Positions 1 to 8,796 of a stretch of 15,058 bases of DNA are shown here, piece after piece (within the stretch, counting starts at the first letter, position 1; each line of letters opens with the position of its first letter). Where the stretch lies: the NCBI GenBank assembly GCA_903865465.1, contig CAIPJU010000277.1, forward strand, positions 1 through 15,058, written 5' to 3'. A program made the translations under genes and the position numbers. The notes beneath the pieces were generated by a model. That model was not told the DNA's origin and did not search any database. It saw only the letters and a list, made by a program, of their open reading frames with translations. The DNA is from an uncultured Bacteroidota bacterium. GTDB taxonomy: Bacteria; Bacteroidota; Bacteroidia; Bacteroidales; VadinHA17.

Positions 1-1203
1 ATAATTAGTCCACAAGAGGCTTCCTGGGTATACAATCTGGATGTCAGCGGCAAGAATATTTCCCGGCTGAATGGGATTGAAGCATTTGTTAATCTAACTC
101 ATCTGGATTGCCATTCCAACAAATTGACAAGCCTTGATGTTACGAAAAATGTCGGACTAACTGAATTGGTTTGCAATGATAACCAATTAACAGACCTTGA
201 TGTTACCAAGAATACCGGATTAACTGATTTACATTGCAGTGAAAACCAATTAACCAGCCTGGACATTTCATATAATATTTTGTTATCGAATGTAAGTTGT
301 GGGAATAATCACCTTGGTAGTCTTCCTGTTACTAAGAACACCGAATTAACTCAATTGGTTTGCAACGGAAACCAATTATCCAGTCTCGATGTTACTAAGA
401 ATACAAACTTAACTCTTTTGAATTGTGACATAAACCAATTATCCAGCCTCGATCTTACGAAGAATACCAAATTAACTTACATAAGTTGCTGGGTTAACCA
501 ATTAAGCAGCCTTGATCTTACGAGGAATACCGAATTAGGCTGGTTAGATTGCTCTGGTAACAAATTAACCAGCCTTGATCTTTCTAAAAATACTGCTTTA
601 ATCTCGCTGAGATGCAATGGCAACCAGATACCCAACCTTGATGTTACTGATTGCCTTGTTTTAAAATATTTGGATTGCGAAGGGAATAAATTAACTTCAC
701 TTGATATTTCTCAAAATTCTGATTTAGTTACTTTGTCATGCGGAGGAAACCTGTTGCCCAACCTGGATGTTTCGAATAATACTTATTTAGGTAATTTGTC
801 ATGCGAAGGAACCCGGTTGGCCAGGCTGGATGTTTCGAAGAATACTGCCTTATTGACTTTATGGTGTGGAGGGAACCAATTAACTACACTGGATGTTTCA
901 TTTAATACTGAATTAAGATTCCTGGAGTGCCCCAATAACCAATTAACAAGGCTTGATGTTGCTAATCTTCTTAAGTTGCGCATTTTGATATGTAACGATA
1001 ATCAACTGACAAGCCTGGATATTTCAAAAAATACAAACCTGGGACCTGGAGAAGGGTACCTGAGTGGTTGCTACTTGGGGATAAACAATATGACGAGTCT
1101 GGGAAAAGTATGTGTCTGGACTATGCCATTTCCACCCGCTGGAGTTACAGTTGAGGCAACAGGCAGCCCGGGGGTGTATTTTACTACGGATTGCAGTAAA
1201 TAG
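1..1203 (+). CDS. Cysteine-ladder leucine-rich-repeat protein, 3' part (5' end outside window)
   Basis: The frame is open from base 1, so this is the C-terminal 400 residues of a longer protein. A TTG at 124 is an ordinary Leu codon inside the repeats, not a start. Codons 11-41 look like an LRR N-cap (VYNLDVSGKNIS, then GIEAF, then LTHLDC). From base 127 to 1008 there are 14 repeats of exactly 21 residues, pattern xxLDVxxNxxLxxLxCxxNQL, followed by a partial fifteenth. Cys at repeat position 16 is present in 14/14, Leu3 in 14/14, Asp4 in 13/14 and Asn19 in 13/14. This is the internalin-J-like class of 21-residue LRR, which forms a solenoid with a cysteine ladder; such proteins are surface or secreted and bind ligands. 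The tail after the repeats ends in VYFTTDCSK with no type IX sorting domain. The signal peptide would lie upstream of the window. The ligand is unknown. Confidence 0.9.
   Translation: MISPQEASWVYNLDVSGKNISRLNGIEAFVNLTHLDCHSNKLTSLDVTKNVGLTELVCNDNQLTDLDVTKNTGLTDLHCSENQLTSLDISYNILLSNVSCGNNHLGSLPVTKNTELTQLVCNGNQLSSLDVTKNTNLTLLNCDINQLSSLDLTKNTKLTYISCWVNQLSSLDLTRNTELGWLDCSGNKLTSLDLSKNTALISLRCNGNQIPNLDVTDCLVLKYLDCEGNKLTSLDISQNSDLVTLSCGGNLLPNLDVSNNTYLGNLSCEGTRLARLDVSKNTALLTLWCGGNQLTTLDVSFNTELRFLECPNNQLTRLDVANLLKLRILICNDNQLTSLDISKNTNLGPGEGYLSGCYLGINNMTSLGKVCVWTMPFPPAGVTVEATGSPGVYFTTDCSK
127..1008 (+). repeat. 14 in-frame tandem LRR units of 63 bp
   Basis: Fourteen units of 63 bp follow each other without a single inserted or deleted base: 127 + 14 x 63 = 1009, where a fifteenth partial unit (TSLDISKNTN) begins. 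DNA similarity is highest among units 5-7 (379-567), where blocks such as aaccaatta and gatcttacga recur; by hand, units 6 and 7 agree at about 46 of 63 bases. Outer units are more diverged. This suggests local expansion in the middle of the array. Confidence 0.9.
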
Positions 1204-1350
1204 ATATTCAGGGTTTAATACTTTTTCTGACATAATTAGATTTATTAAGGCATATAAAATAGAGAGAAAGAGTCAGCTTCAAATTTTCTCCGGATAAGGT
1301 GACTTCCCGGATCAAATAGGGCCAGACTGTATAACTTACGTAATTAAATA

Positions 1351-2343
1351 TTAATCTTTTACGCATCTGACCGAGTACCCGTCACACTTAGGGCCTATCC
1401 AACGGGTCAGTCCCATGTCAAAATTGTCCATCAAACGATATACTGCATAAGGTAACGTTGAGTCCTTAGATGTCCAATAACAACCATATGTTCCTATCCC
1501 CTCAAATGAAGGGGCATGGTTCATCATACCACCTGGTAAAGCTCTAAAGCCTAATGCATCGGTTGCTCCCTCATTTGGCTTATTCCAATGGATTGTATCG
1601 GCCTCCTTAAGTTTTCCTCCGCCGATCTGACTTTCAATTTGAGAATAATTTGCATTACTGTCTACAGCAAGGGCTAGTTGGTGCCAGTCTGAATCAGATG
1701 CTACATGCCAGCCTGTCGGGCAAATGTTTCTTGTATCATTTACAGTATACCAGGAATAAAGCCATCCATATGTAGCAGCATTCCGTTCATCATTATCATA
1801 CACCCATTTATACTTACATAATGGATCATATGGCGGAGTAAATGTCACAATTGAATCTCCGTTGGAGTATCTGGTAGTTTTCAGATTTTCTGCCATCCAG
1901 ACTCCTTTTCCAACCTGTATAACCTTGTAAATGTTCCCGTCAATATCAGCAACAGTATCAGGACTAGTCTTAAAAATAACCTGATTTCCATAAAATATGC
2001 CCTTCCTGTTGATTGCATATGCACGCACAAAATAAGTTTTACCAATTAACAACCCGTCCAGGGAGCTGGTAAAATTTCCGGTTCCTGGTCCGTTATAAGT
2101 TTTTGAATCGTATATAGTAGGATTAGATCTTGTACCCCAGCAAACTCCCCGAAAAGCAATAGGGGTACTTTCATCAGTTGTCACATTACCGCCTCCGGAA
2201 GCAGTGATTGTTGTGATGTTCCTGATTTCTGCAGTAGTTACTGTTGGTTTCTTTAAACAACCTGTGATCAGAAAAAGAACTAATAATCCGTAGATCATTT
2301 TTATCAAATCAAAACTCAAACATTCTCTTTTCGATGATTTCAT
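1351..2343 (-). CDS. Lipoprotein with Fn3-like and Fib_succ_major (TIGR02145-type) domain
   Basis: This 330-residue protein has an N-terminal hydrophobic stretch ending in a lipobox (LITGC, lipidated Cys29), so it is probably an outer-membrane or surface lipoprotein. Residues about 33-127 look like a fibronectin-type or Ig-like beta domain, with GGNVT, FRGVCWG and YFVRAYAIN. Residues about 131-330 match the Fibrobacter succinogenes major paralogous domain: DIDGNIYKVIQVG, WMAENLKTTRYSNG, YGWLYSWY, CPTGWHVASDSDW, GFRALPGG, YWTS and terminal SVRCVKD. The domain is abundant in Bacteroidota and Fibrobacterota surface proteins, and its function is not settled. The ATG at 2343 is preferred because a promoter-like site lies just upstream; Met16 would also leave a usable lipoprotein signal. 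The gene is convergent with the LRR gene and divergent from the LamG gene. The protein looks full length. Confidence 0.88.
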   Translation of the reverse strand: MKSSKRECLSFDLIKMIYGLLVLFLITGCLKKPTVTTAEIRNITTITASGGGNVTTDESTPIAFRGVCWGTRSNPTIYDSKTYNGPGTGNFTSSLDGLLIGKTYFVRAYAINRKGIFYGNQVIFKTSPDTVADIDGNIYKVIQVGKGVWMAENLKTTRYSNGDSIVTFTPPYDPLCKYKWVYDNDERNAATYGWLYSWYTVNDTRNICPTGWHVASDSDWHQLALAVDSNANYSQIESQIGGGKLKEADTIHWNKPNEGATDALGFRALPGGMMNHAPSFEGIGTYGCYWTSKDSTLPYAVYRLMDNFDMGLTRWIGPKCDGYSVRCVKD

Positions 2344-2663
2344 AGTCCCGAATATTTAACTATGACTAAGTTACGAGACTCTATAATGCCAGTCAAATTT
2401 ATTTTGGAGCCATTACATTCTGAAAACATGCACTTAGCGTCGTCCTGAGAATGCCAGTCTGGTCCCGCCGGGTATTGTAAAGGGAACTGGTTTTCAAATA
2501 TGACGAGGGAAATGTTGATAGGGAATAGATGCTAAATGCTCTTGGATGATCTAAATACATAAGGAATTTCCCGATTTTCTTATATATGAAAATTGGATAA
2601 ATAAATATATCTTTACAATAAGGTTAGCAGAAACTACAAGAATATCACTTACGATCCCTTCCT
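2344..2663. other. 320-bp divergent intergenic region
   Basis: This lies between the start codons of the lipoprotein (-) and the LamG gene (+), so promoters in both directions are expected. The minus-strand promoter candidate is at 2366-2397. A weak broken hairpin joins CCAGT (2454-2458) and TCCC (2463-2466) to GGGA (2482-2485) and ACTGG (2486-2490). The last 100 bases before the LamG ATG are very AT-rich; TATCTTTA at 2608-2615 resembles a -7 box but has no TTTG at the right distance. I see no coding frame or RNA gene. Confidence 0.6.
2366..2397 (-). promoter_or_regulatory. Bacteroidota-type promoter for the Fib_succ lipoprotein
   Basis: On the minus strand TTTG (2397-2394) is followed after exactly 20 bases by TAACTTAG (2373-2366). 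This matches the Bacteroidota primary sigma consensus, TTTG then 19-21 bp then TAnnTTTG, with one mismatch in the -7 box. It would place transcription start about 17 bases before the ATG at 2343, a short but workable leader. It is a pattern match only. Confidence 0.45.
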
Positions 2664-3653
2664 ATGAAAAAAACTTTACAGCTTACCGGAGTACTTATTC
2701 TGCTCTCATTGCCCGTATTTGCACAGTTACCATCTACCGCATTAGTTGCTTTTTTCCCGTTTAACGGAAATGCGAATGACGAGAGTGGAAACGGGAACAA
2801 TCCAAACTATATCGGAACAGGTGTTACACTTACTACAGACAGGTTTGGTGAGGCAGACAAAGCTTATCATTTCGATGGTAATGCAGGATCTTATATACGT
2901 ATCCCTTCAGATAATTTTCCGACCACTGACCGGACAATTTCATTCTGGTTCAATGCCGACAATCTGGATAATGGCCCGACTCCTTTCTCCTATGGAGGGA
3001 ATGGATGTTACAACCAGGTACTGATAATATTTAATAAAGGCGATAGTCCAAATGCTTACACCGTTATTGCACATTGCGGGACAAATTTTATTTCAGCGCC
3101 TTATTCTGTAGCTCCCCTTAACAGCTGGTATCAGTTTACACTGACAATAAGCGGCTCAATGCAAAAAATTTATATAAATGGTGAGCTTAAACAAAGTGCT
3201 GATAATTTTGTCCCTGCAACATATGTAACTGGCAAATCTGTAATTATCGGGGCCCTGTTGAATACTGACGGAAGCTCGATTTATGTAGATGCTACAGCAG
3301 GTTATTTCAAAGGGAAACTCGACGAACTGATAATTTATAATGAAGCAATGACTGCTGAAGAAGTAACAACTCTCTATAATGAAAGTATGCCGACTAATAT
3401 TCCTGAGGATACTTATAATGAAAAGATTGTCATGTCTCCTAATCCAACATCCGGATCAACGAGAATAGATTTAGGATCGGAATATCAGAATGTGAAAATA
3501 CTGGTTCAGGATTTTACAGGCAGATTAATAAGCAGTAATGATTATAAGTCAGGGCAGGTTTTCACAATCACACCTGATGAACCTTCTGGTATCTATTTTG
3601 TAGCGGTAATAACTGATAATAAAAGGGCGACCCTGAAACTTGTTAAAAAGTAA
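2664..3653 (+). CDS. Secreted LamG/concanavalin A-like protein with type IX sorting tail
   Basis: This 329-residue protein starts with a type I signal peptide (MKKTLQL, then a hydrophobic core, cleavage near VFA-Q at 20/21). Residues about 25-240 form a LamG-like (Laminin_G_3) jelly-roll: it opens with LVAFFPFNGNANDESGNGN, contains TISFWFNADN and WYQFTLTISG and closes with KLDELIIYNEAMTAEEV. Such domains bind carbohydrates or proteins. Residues 257-329 form a Por-system C-terminal domain (SPNPTSG at 258-264, VKILVQDFTGRLI, PSGIYFVAV, TLKLVKK). Such tails send proteins through the type IX system to the surface or medium. No enzyme domain is present, so binding or adhesion is the best guess. 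A hairpin follows the stop codon. The substrate is unknown. Confidence 0.88.
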   Translation: MKKTLQLTGVLILLSLPVFAQLPSTALVAFFPFNGNANDESGNGNNPNYIGTGVTLTTDRFGEADKAYHFDGNAGSYIRIPSDNFPTTDRTISFWFNADNLDNGPTPFSYGGNGCYNQVLIIFNKGDSPNAYTVIAHCGTNFISAPYSVAPLNSWYQFTLTISGSMQKIYINGELKQSADNFVPATYVTGKSVIIGALLNTDGSSIYVDATAGYFKGKLDELIIYNEAMTAEEVTTLYNESMPTNIPEDTYNEKIVMSPNPTSGSTRIDLGSEYQNVKILVQDFTGRLISSNDYKSGQVFTITPDEPSGIYFVAVITDNKRATLKLVKK

Positions 3654-3683
3654 TTGTCACAGTAAGCTCTTCTATAATTCAAC

Positions 3684-3712
3684 AATATCCTTTATTTCAG
3701 GAACAGGATATT
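3684..3712 (+). terminator. Stem-loop after the LamG gene, possible terminator
   Basis: A perfect 8-bp inverted repeat, AATATCCT (3684-3691) and AGGATATT (3705-3712), encloses a 13-base loop about 30 bases after the LamG stop. Only a short TTTAA follows, so it is a weak intrinsic terminator at best. Confidence 0.35.
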
Positions 3713-3874
3713 TAAGGCCTGTCGCAACCCTACAATGGTAACTGATTTAGTTAGCATGATGTTATGTTAAATAGATGTCGGATAAAGGATAAGGAAACTA
3801 CCTGTGTCATGCATCACAGTTAGTTTTTTCTTGTCTTTTATTTGTTATAACAGCTAAAATTAACTGCACCAGAT

Positions 3875-6301
3875 ATGTTAAAAACCTTTATTATTAATCT
3901 TTTCCGTAACATGAGGAAGCAGAGCGGATATCTTCTTCTGAATGTTGGGGGTCTGGCAATCGGACTTACAAGTTTCATGTTCATTGCATTGTATGTGATA
4001 CATGAACTAAGCTATGACAGATTTCATAAAAACTATGAAAATATTTACAGTTTGAAAGTTATTGGCCGCATGGCAGGAGGAGTATTGGATCAGGCTGTAA
4101 CTTCAGCCCCTATGGCTCAGGCTATGCTGAACGATTATCCTGAAGTTTTACATGCGACCAGGGTGATTCATATGGGAGCATGGCTTATTCGTTTCGGGGA
4201 AAACAAGTTCAATGAGGATGGAGTTCTGTTTGCTGATTCTACATTCTTCAACGTTCTTGATTTCAAATTACTTTCAGGAGATCCAAAAACTGCCTTGGTC
4301 CGCCCTCGTTCAATGATTCTTACAGAAGATTACGCAAAAAAGTATTTTGGAAATCAGGATCCGATGGGACAAAAAATTATTGTGGAAGCGGATACTGTAC
4401 TTTATACTGTAACAGGAGTAGTTCAGAATGTTCCCGATAATTCACACATTAAGTTTGACATGCTTGCTTCCATGAGCACTTATCCGGGACAGGCAAACGA
4501 CCAGAACTGGGTAAGTCATAACTTCTATACTTATATTTTGGTGAAAGACGGAACCGACAGTAAGATCCTGCAGGAGAAATTCCAGGGAATGGTAACCAAG
4601 TATGTTGGTCCCCAGATTCAACAGATTCTGGGCTATTCCATTGATGATTTCAAAAAAGCCGGCAATGATTTCAGCTATGGTCTTGAACCTTTAAAAGATC
4701 TTCATCTGAAGGGTGCAACACAGTACAATCTTGAACCAATAGGTTCCATAAGTACGGTATATATATTTGCAGTTATTGCCATTCTGATACTCATTATTGC
4801 TGTCATAAATTATGTAAATCTCGCAACTGCAAAGTCGGCCGGGAGGGCAAAGGAGGTTGGAGTTAGAAAAGTTTCAGGAGCAAATAAACGGGGTCTCATT
4901 TCTCAATATTTAGGCGAATCACTTATAATTGTTACGATGGCTACTATCCTGGCAGTATTATTTGTTTATGCCTTTGGCCATTTATTTAATCAGCTTATTG
5001 GTAAAGAACTGTCATTCAGTATTTTTGATAGTTACATTGGCATTGTTTCCCTGATCATTCTTATAATTGTCATTGGTATTTCGGCTGGTTTTTATCCTGC
5101 TTTTGTGCTTGCTGCTTTTAATCCGGTTGAGGTATTAAAGGGAACTTTAAGCCCCGGATCAATGTCAAAAAGGTTGAGAGGTATCCTTGTTGTATTTCAG
5201 TTTACGGTTTCGATAGTAATTATTATAGGATCAATTATTGTCTATAGCCAGCTGAATTTCATGACAAAAAAGGACCTGGGCTTTGAAAAGGAAAACCTTA
5301 TTGTAATTCGCCGGCCAGATGCTTTCTTCAGGCAGATGACCTCATTCAGGGATCAGCTTCTGCAAATACCCGGTGTCGAAAAGGTTGGTTATTCACGCCA
5401 GGTGCCAGGAAGAAATTTCAATAATAATGCATTTTTCAATGAGGAGGATGCTGAAAAGAAAACCTACCTGCTGCAACAGGCTCAGGTTAGCTTTGACTTT
5501 CCTGAAGTTTTAGGGGTTAAACTTACCGGCGGAAGATTCTTTTCACGGGAGTATAATACAGATTCCCTTGCAGTATTGTTGAATGAAGCAGCAGTTAAGT
5601 CATTGGGTTTGAAAGATCCTGTTGGAAAATACATTCTTCAGCCAACTGGTCCGAATCAGTTTCAGAAGCTCAGGATTATAGGTGTAATGAAAGACTTTAA
5701 TATTACTTCATTGCATAAACCCATCGATCCTGTTTGCTTTACGGTTTTGAGGCCGGGAGGCGGCGATCAGTATGCAACTGTCAGACTTTCGGGGAGAAAT
5801 ACTAATGCAACGATATTGGAGATTGAGAAAAAGTGGATGAGTTTTACTTCCAATCAGCCATTTCAATATGACTTTTTCACTGATACCTGGAATAATCTGT
5901 ATAAGTCGGAAATGAAAACAGGAAAGATATTTATTCTTTTCTCAATACTTGCTATCCTCATTGCATGCATTGGATTACTCGGTCTTGTAACATATATAAC
6001 AAACAAAAGAACCAGGGAAATCGGGATAAGGAAAACCTACGGAGCATCAATAAATGGTGTTTTGAGACTCCTGTCGAAAGAGGTTGTATACCTGATTCTC
6101 CTTTCATCAGTAATTGCATTTCCCATTGCATATTTTGGTGCAAAATACTGGCTCGAAGGATTTGCTGACAAGATTAGGGTAAGCTTGTTTGTTTATCTGT
6201 CAGCAACTTTGATTGTGTTAATTATCGGTTTGATGTCAATTAGTTATCAAACCATTAAAGCTGCAAATTACAATCCTGCCAGAGCTCTGAGGATCGAATA
6301 A
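3875..6301 (+). CDS. MacB/FtsX-type ABC transporter permease, two-module
   Basis: This 808-residue inner-membrane protein has a duplicated layout. TM1 is at about 19-43, then a periplasmic MacB_PCD-like domain (about 50-285), then three TMs (about 293-313, 348-372, 385-410) with cytoplasmic motif KEVGVRKVSGA (about 325-336) and module end NPVEVLKG. The second half repeats this: TM at about 436-458, periplasmic domain about 460-680, three TMs (about 684-790), with TREIGIRKTYGAS between the first two and terminal NPARALRIE. Length and layout are those usual for Bacteroidota permeases of the type VII (mechanotransmission) ABC class, which pump antimicrobial peptides or lipoproteins, or do mechanical work across the envelope. 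The partner ATPase is not in this window. The ATG at 3875 fits because the amphipathic LKTFIINLFRNMRK segment precedes TM1. The substrate cannot be read from sequence. Confidence 0.9.
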   Translation: MLKTFIINLFRNMRKQSGYLLLNVGGLAIGLTSFMFIALYVIHELSYDRFHKNYENIYSLKVIGRMAGGVLDQAVTSAPMAQAMLNDYPEVLHATRVIHMGAWLIRFGENKFNEDGVLFADSTFFNVLDFKLLSGDPKTALVRPRSMILTEDYAKKYFGNQDPMGQKIIVEADTVLYTVTGVVQNVPDNSHIKFDMLASMSTYPGQANDQNWVSHNFYTYILVKDGTDSKILQEKFQGMVTKYVGPQIQQILGYSIDDFKKAGNDFSYGLEPLKDLHLKGATQYNLEPIGSISTVYIFAVIAILILIIAVINYVNLATAKSAGRAKEVGVRKVSGANKRGLISQYLGESLIIVTMATILAVLFVYAFGHLFNQLIGKELSFSIFDSYIGIVSLIILIIVIGISAGFYPAFVLAAFNPVEVLKGTLSPGSMSKRLRGILVVFQFTVSIVIIIGSIIVYSQLNFMTKKDLGFEKENLIVIRRPDAFFRQMTSFRDQLLQIPGVEKVGYSRQVPGRNFNNNAFFNEEDAEKKTYLLQQAQVSFDFPEVLGVKLTGGRFFSREYNTDSLAVLLNEAAVKSLGLKDPVGKYILQPTGPNQFQKLRIIGVMKDFNITSLHKPIDPVCFTVLRPGGGDQYATVRLSGRNTNATILEIEKKWMSFTSNQPFQYDFFTDTWNNLYKSEMKTGKIFILFSILAILIACIGLLGLVTYITNKRTREIGIRKTYGASINGVLRLLSKEVVYLILLSSVIAFPIAYFGAKYWLEGFADKIRVSLFVYLSATLIVLIIGLMSISYQTIKAANYNPARALRIE

Positions 6302-6442
6302 TTTCTAAGCGTGATTTATTTTTGTCTTCTTATAAGACCTTCCGGATTTCCTGATTTGAACGGCTGACTGGTAATGACCTGTTTAGCGGGAGGAAGTTTT
6401 AAAACAACTCCTTGGAGAGCGGCAAGGGCCCGGTGGCTCAAC

Positions 6443-6470
6443 AAAACCTGAATATCAGAGATCAGGTTTT
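6443..6470. terminator. Symmetric hairpin between permease and peptidase genes
   Basis: A perfect 9-bp inverted repeat, AAAACCTGA (6443-6451) and TCAGGTTTT (6462-6470), encloses a 10-base loop and is followed by T and AAAA. A-run on the left and T-run on the right would allow termination in either direction. It lies 142 bases after the permease stop and 120 bases before the peptidase start. The stem has only three G-C pairs, so it is modest. Confidence 0.4.
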
Positions 6471-6589
6471 TAAAATCCGGAGTCAGGTGGTTCAAATAAG
6501 TTTTAAAACACATTGGAATAATTCCTGCTTTATCAATTAATTATTAGCTTGCACTTGATACAGTACGACAAATTTTAATTTCAATATTC

Positions 6590-8164
6590 ATGAAAAAAAT
6601 CTCCTTCAGCCTCTTAATTATCCTGATGATTGTTAGTTTCTCAACATTGTCTGCCCAGGAAAGCAAAGTAATAAATAGCATTATTAATATTGGGCAGACC
6701 GATAATCAGACTATGAACCATCTGGATATTCTCACAAACCGTTTTGGAGGAAGAATCCTTGGTTCCAGTTCCTATGATAATGCGGCACAATGGGCTGCTT
6801 ACGAATTCAAAAAATGGGGGATGGAAGTTCAGATGGACGAAGCGGGTTCATTACCGGTGGGGTTTGACCGTGGTCCCTGGTTTGGCAGGTTATTAAGTGA
6901 AAATGGCATGGATCTTCATTTTGCCACTCCATCCTATACATCAGGGACAAAGGGTGTGCAAAGAGGCCAGGTACTTATTGAACCCAGGAACAGGACGGAA
7001 TTTGAAAGGATGAAGGGAGCTTTGAAAGGATCCTGGGTACTGATAAGCGGAACAAACACCGGCTGGCCGATTGATTATTCTGCTAAAGGCGACTCGATCA
7101 GGGCAAAGGTAATTGTTGAAAATGACACTATTGCAAAGAAGAACAGGGAGATAATGATTGAAAACAGGAAGAATCCGGATAAGGAACAAAAGGCTGCACT
7201 TCCCTATAAAGAAGAACCTGCACTATTTTATAAAGAGATGCGCGAAGCAGGCATTCTGGGAATAATCCAGTCCTCCCCTGTACCTATCAGGGCTTTATAC
7301 GACAGGAAAAACATTGAAAAAATGACATTTGAAACTCTTCCTACAACAGCAGATATTAAGCTTGATGAACAACAGTACAAGATCATTGAACAGATGGCAA
7401 AGGAACGCAGATACTTTCAACTGGAGTTTGACATCCGGAATCATTTTCGTATGGGCCCTGTAAAATACTGTAATGTGATTGGAGTTATAAGAGGTTCAAA
7501 GTATCCCAATGAGTATGTTATGATGGGTGGTCATCTCGATTCATTTGATGTTGCAAGCGGAGGAGTAGATGATGGTTCAGGTGCCACTCCTACAATGGAA
7601 GCTGCGAGACTGATTATGGCAGCCGGCGGAAAACCAAAACGCACAATACTCGTTTGCCTCTGGGCAGGTGAAGAGTTCGGCCTCTGGGGTTCAAAAAGCT
7701 GGGTTGAAAGAAATAAAACCAGTTGGGATAAGATTTCCGATTATCTCAATCGCGACGGCGGTCCCACTGTTGCAAACAGCCTTACCGTACCGGAAGCTAT
7801 GTATGATGATTTTGTTAAGATATGTGAACCATTAAACAGCATCAATTCTGACTTCCCCTTTACCCTTACAAAACGGACCGAGGCTCCGAGACCAAAGCCA
7901 ACCACTGCAGGCGGATCGGACCATGCATATTTCGCAATGAATGGAATACCAACAGTTACTTTCGGTATTGAAGATACAAAGGGTTATGATTTTAATTATG
8001 GCGAGATATGGCACACGGAACGCGACATGTACAACAAGAGCATCCCTGAATATCAGAATCACACATCAATTGTAACTGCCGTTGTCGTGTATGGTCTGGC
8101 TAATCTCGATCACCTCTTATCGAGGAAAGGATTGTACCAGGAGGAAGTAACTCCAAAAAAGTAG
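6590..8164 (+). CDS. Secreted M28-family zinc metallopeptidase
   Basis: This 524-residue protein has a signal peptide (MKKISFS, hydrophobic core, cleavage near LSA-Q at about 22/23). The C-terminal half carries all metal ligands of a co-catalytic di-zinc M28 aminopeptidase or carboxypeptidase: His315 in GGHLDSFD, Asp327 in GGVDDGSG, catalytic Glu361 and ligand Glu362 in WAGEEFG, Asp389 in NRDGG, and His475 in IWHTERD. Residues about 90-260 form the insert expected for a PA-like lid, including KGSWVLISG and EMREAGILGIIQSS. The site appears intact, so an active exopeptidase in the periplasm or outside the cell is likely. There is no type IX sorting tail (the end is VTPKK), which favours the periplasm. 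It lies after the permease on the same strand, but 288 bases and a hairpin separate them. Peptide preference is not readable. Confidence 0.92.
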   Translation: MKKISFSLLIILMIVSFSTLSAQESKVINSIINIGQTDNQTMNHLDILTNRFGGRILGSSSYDNAAQWAAYEFKKWGMEVQMDEAGSLPVGFDRGPWFGRLLSENGMDLHFATPSYTSGTKGVQRGQVLIEPRNRTEFERMKGALKGSWVLISGTNTGWPIDYSAKGDSIRAKVIVENDTIAKKNREIMIENRKNPDKEQKAALPYKEEPALFYKEMREAGILGIIQSSPVPIRALYDRKNIEKMTFETLPTTADIKLDEQQYKIIEQMAKERRYFQLEFDIRNHFRMGPVKYCNVIGVIRGSKYPNEYVMMGGHLDSFDVASGGVDDGSGATPTMEAARLIMAAGGKPKRTILVCLWAGEEFGLWGSKSWVERNKTSWDKISDYLNRDGGPTVANSLTVPEAMYDDFVKICEPLNSINSDFPFTLTKRTEAPRPKPTTAGGSDHAYFAMNGIPTVTFGIEDTKGYDFNYGEIWHTERDMYNKSIPEYQNHTSIVTAVVVYGLANLDHLLSRKGLYQEEVTPKK

Positions 8165-8223
8165 CTATTAAAAAGGATATTCGTCATAGAGAATCTGAAG
8201 ATAGGTCGTACAGAAAAAATGGC

Positions 8224-8796
8224 TTAAATTAAAAATGGGACCAGCGCACACACTCTTTTACTATATAATTCATAAGATTTGCCAAACTGCTCTTGTAACC
8301 ATTTATCTTCTAATCTGAGTTTGTGAAGTAACACAATAAAAACCAAAGCAACAGCGACCAGTCCCCGCCATTCTCCTAAGGCAATCGATGAACCCAGAAA
8401 GCCCATTAGGAATCCTGTATATATTGGATGGCGAACAAGGCCGTAAGGTCCGTTTGTAATGAGTTTGTGATCATCTTTTATTGTGACTGCCTGACTCCAG
8501 TTTTTCCCCAGGTGATATCGCCCCCAAACAGAAAATAATAAACCGCTTCCGGTAACTGCAGTGCCAGCCCAGAAACACCATTCACTTAATGGAAGAAATC
8601 TCAAATTGAGTATTGGTATACCAAATTTAACTGGTAAAAGAAGTATTGCTGCTAAAATAATTGAGACAGAACGGGTAAGTCGCGAGAGTGAAGACTCGGT
8701 GCGAATGGATTCTTTGACATCTGCTGACTTAGTCCACCAATAAATTAAATAACTAATCCAAATTGAGGGAATGAGATAGTTATAAATGTAATTCAT
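8224..8796 (-). CDS. Isoprenylcysteine/phospholipid methyltransferase-like membrane protein
   Basis: A 190-residue integral membrane protein. The start is set at ATG 8796 (MNYIYNYLIP); the frame runs 11 codons further to a TTG at 8829 that is a poor start. Hydrophobic segments lie at about 5-21, 44-65, 73-92, 125-140 and 145-159. The C-terminal half has the family signature: HLGKNWS (95-101), NGPYGLVRHPIYTG (115-128) and RLEDKW (161-166), the S-adenosylmethionine-binding GPY..RHP.Y.G and conserved Arg/Glu of ICMT/PEMT proteins (PF04140/PF04191-type). Bacterial members methylate lipids, prenyl or small hydrophobic acceptors; the acceptor here is unknown. It is convergent with the M28 gene, 59 bases away. 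The next minus gene upstream ends 122 bases from this start. Confidence 0.82.
   Translation of the reverse strand: MNYIYNYLIPSIWISYLIYWWTKSADVKESIRTESSLSRLTRSVSIILAAILLLPVKFGIPILNLRFLPLSEWCFWAGTAVTGSGLLFSVWGRYHLGKNWSQAVTIKDDHKLITNGPYGLVRHPIYTGFLMGFLGSSIALGEWRGLVAVALVFIVLLHKLRLEDKWLQEQFGKSYELYSKRVCALVPFLI

Noticed and set aside
2590..2620. Promoter for the LamG gene around TATCTTTA
   Set aside because: The -7-like box has no TTTG 19-21 bases upstream, and in such AT-rich DNA a single-box match is expected by chance.
6316..6513. 65-codon minus-strand open frame in the permease-peptidase spacer
   Set aside because: It runs across the symmetric hairpin at 6443-6470, and its NLISDIQ/HLTPDFK part reflects a loose 21-base repetition. 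No RBS, promoter or recognisable protein feature supports it.
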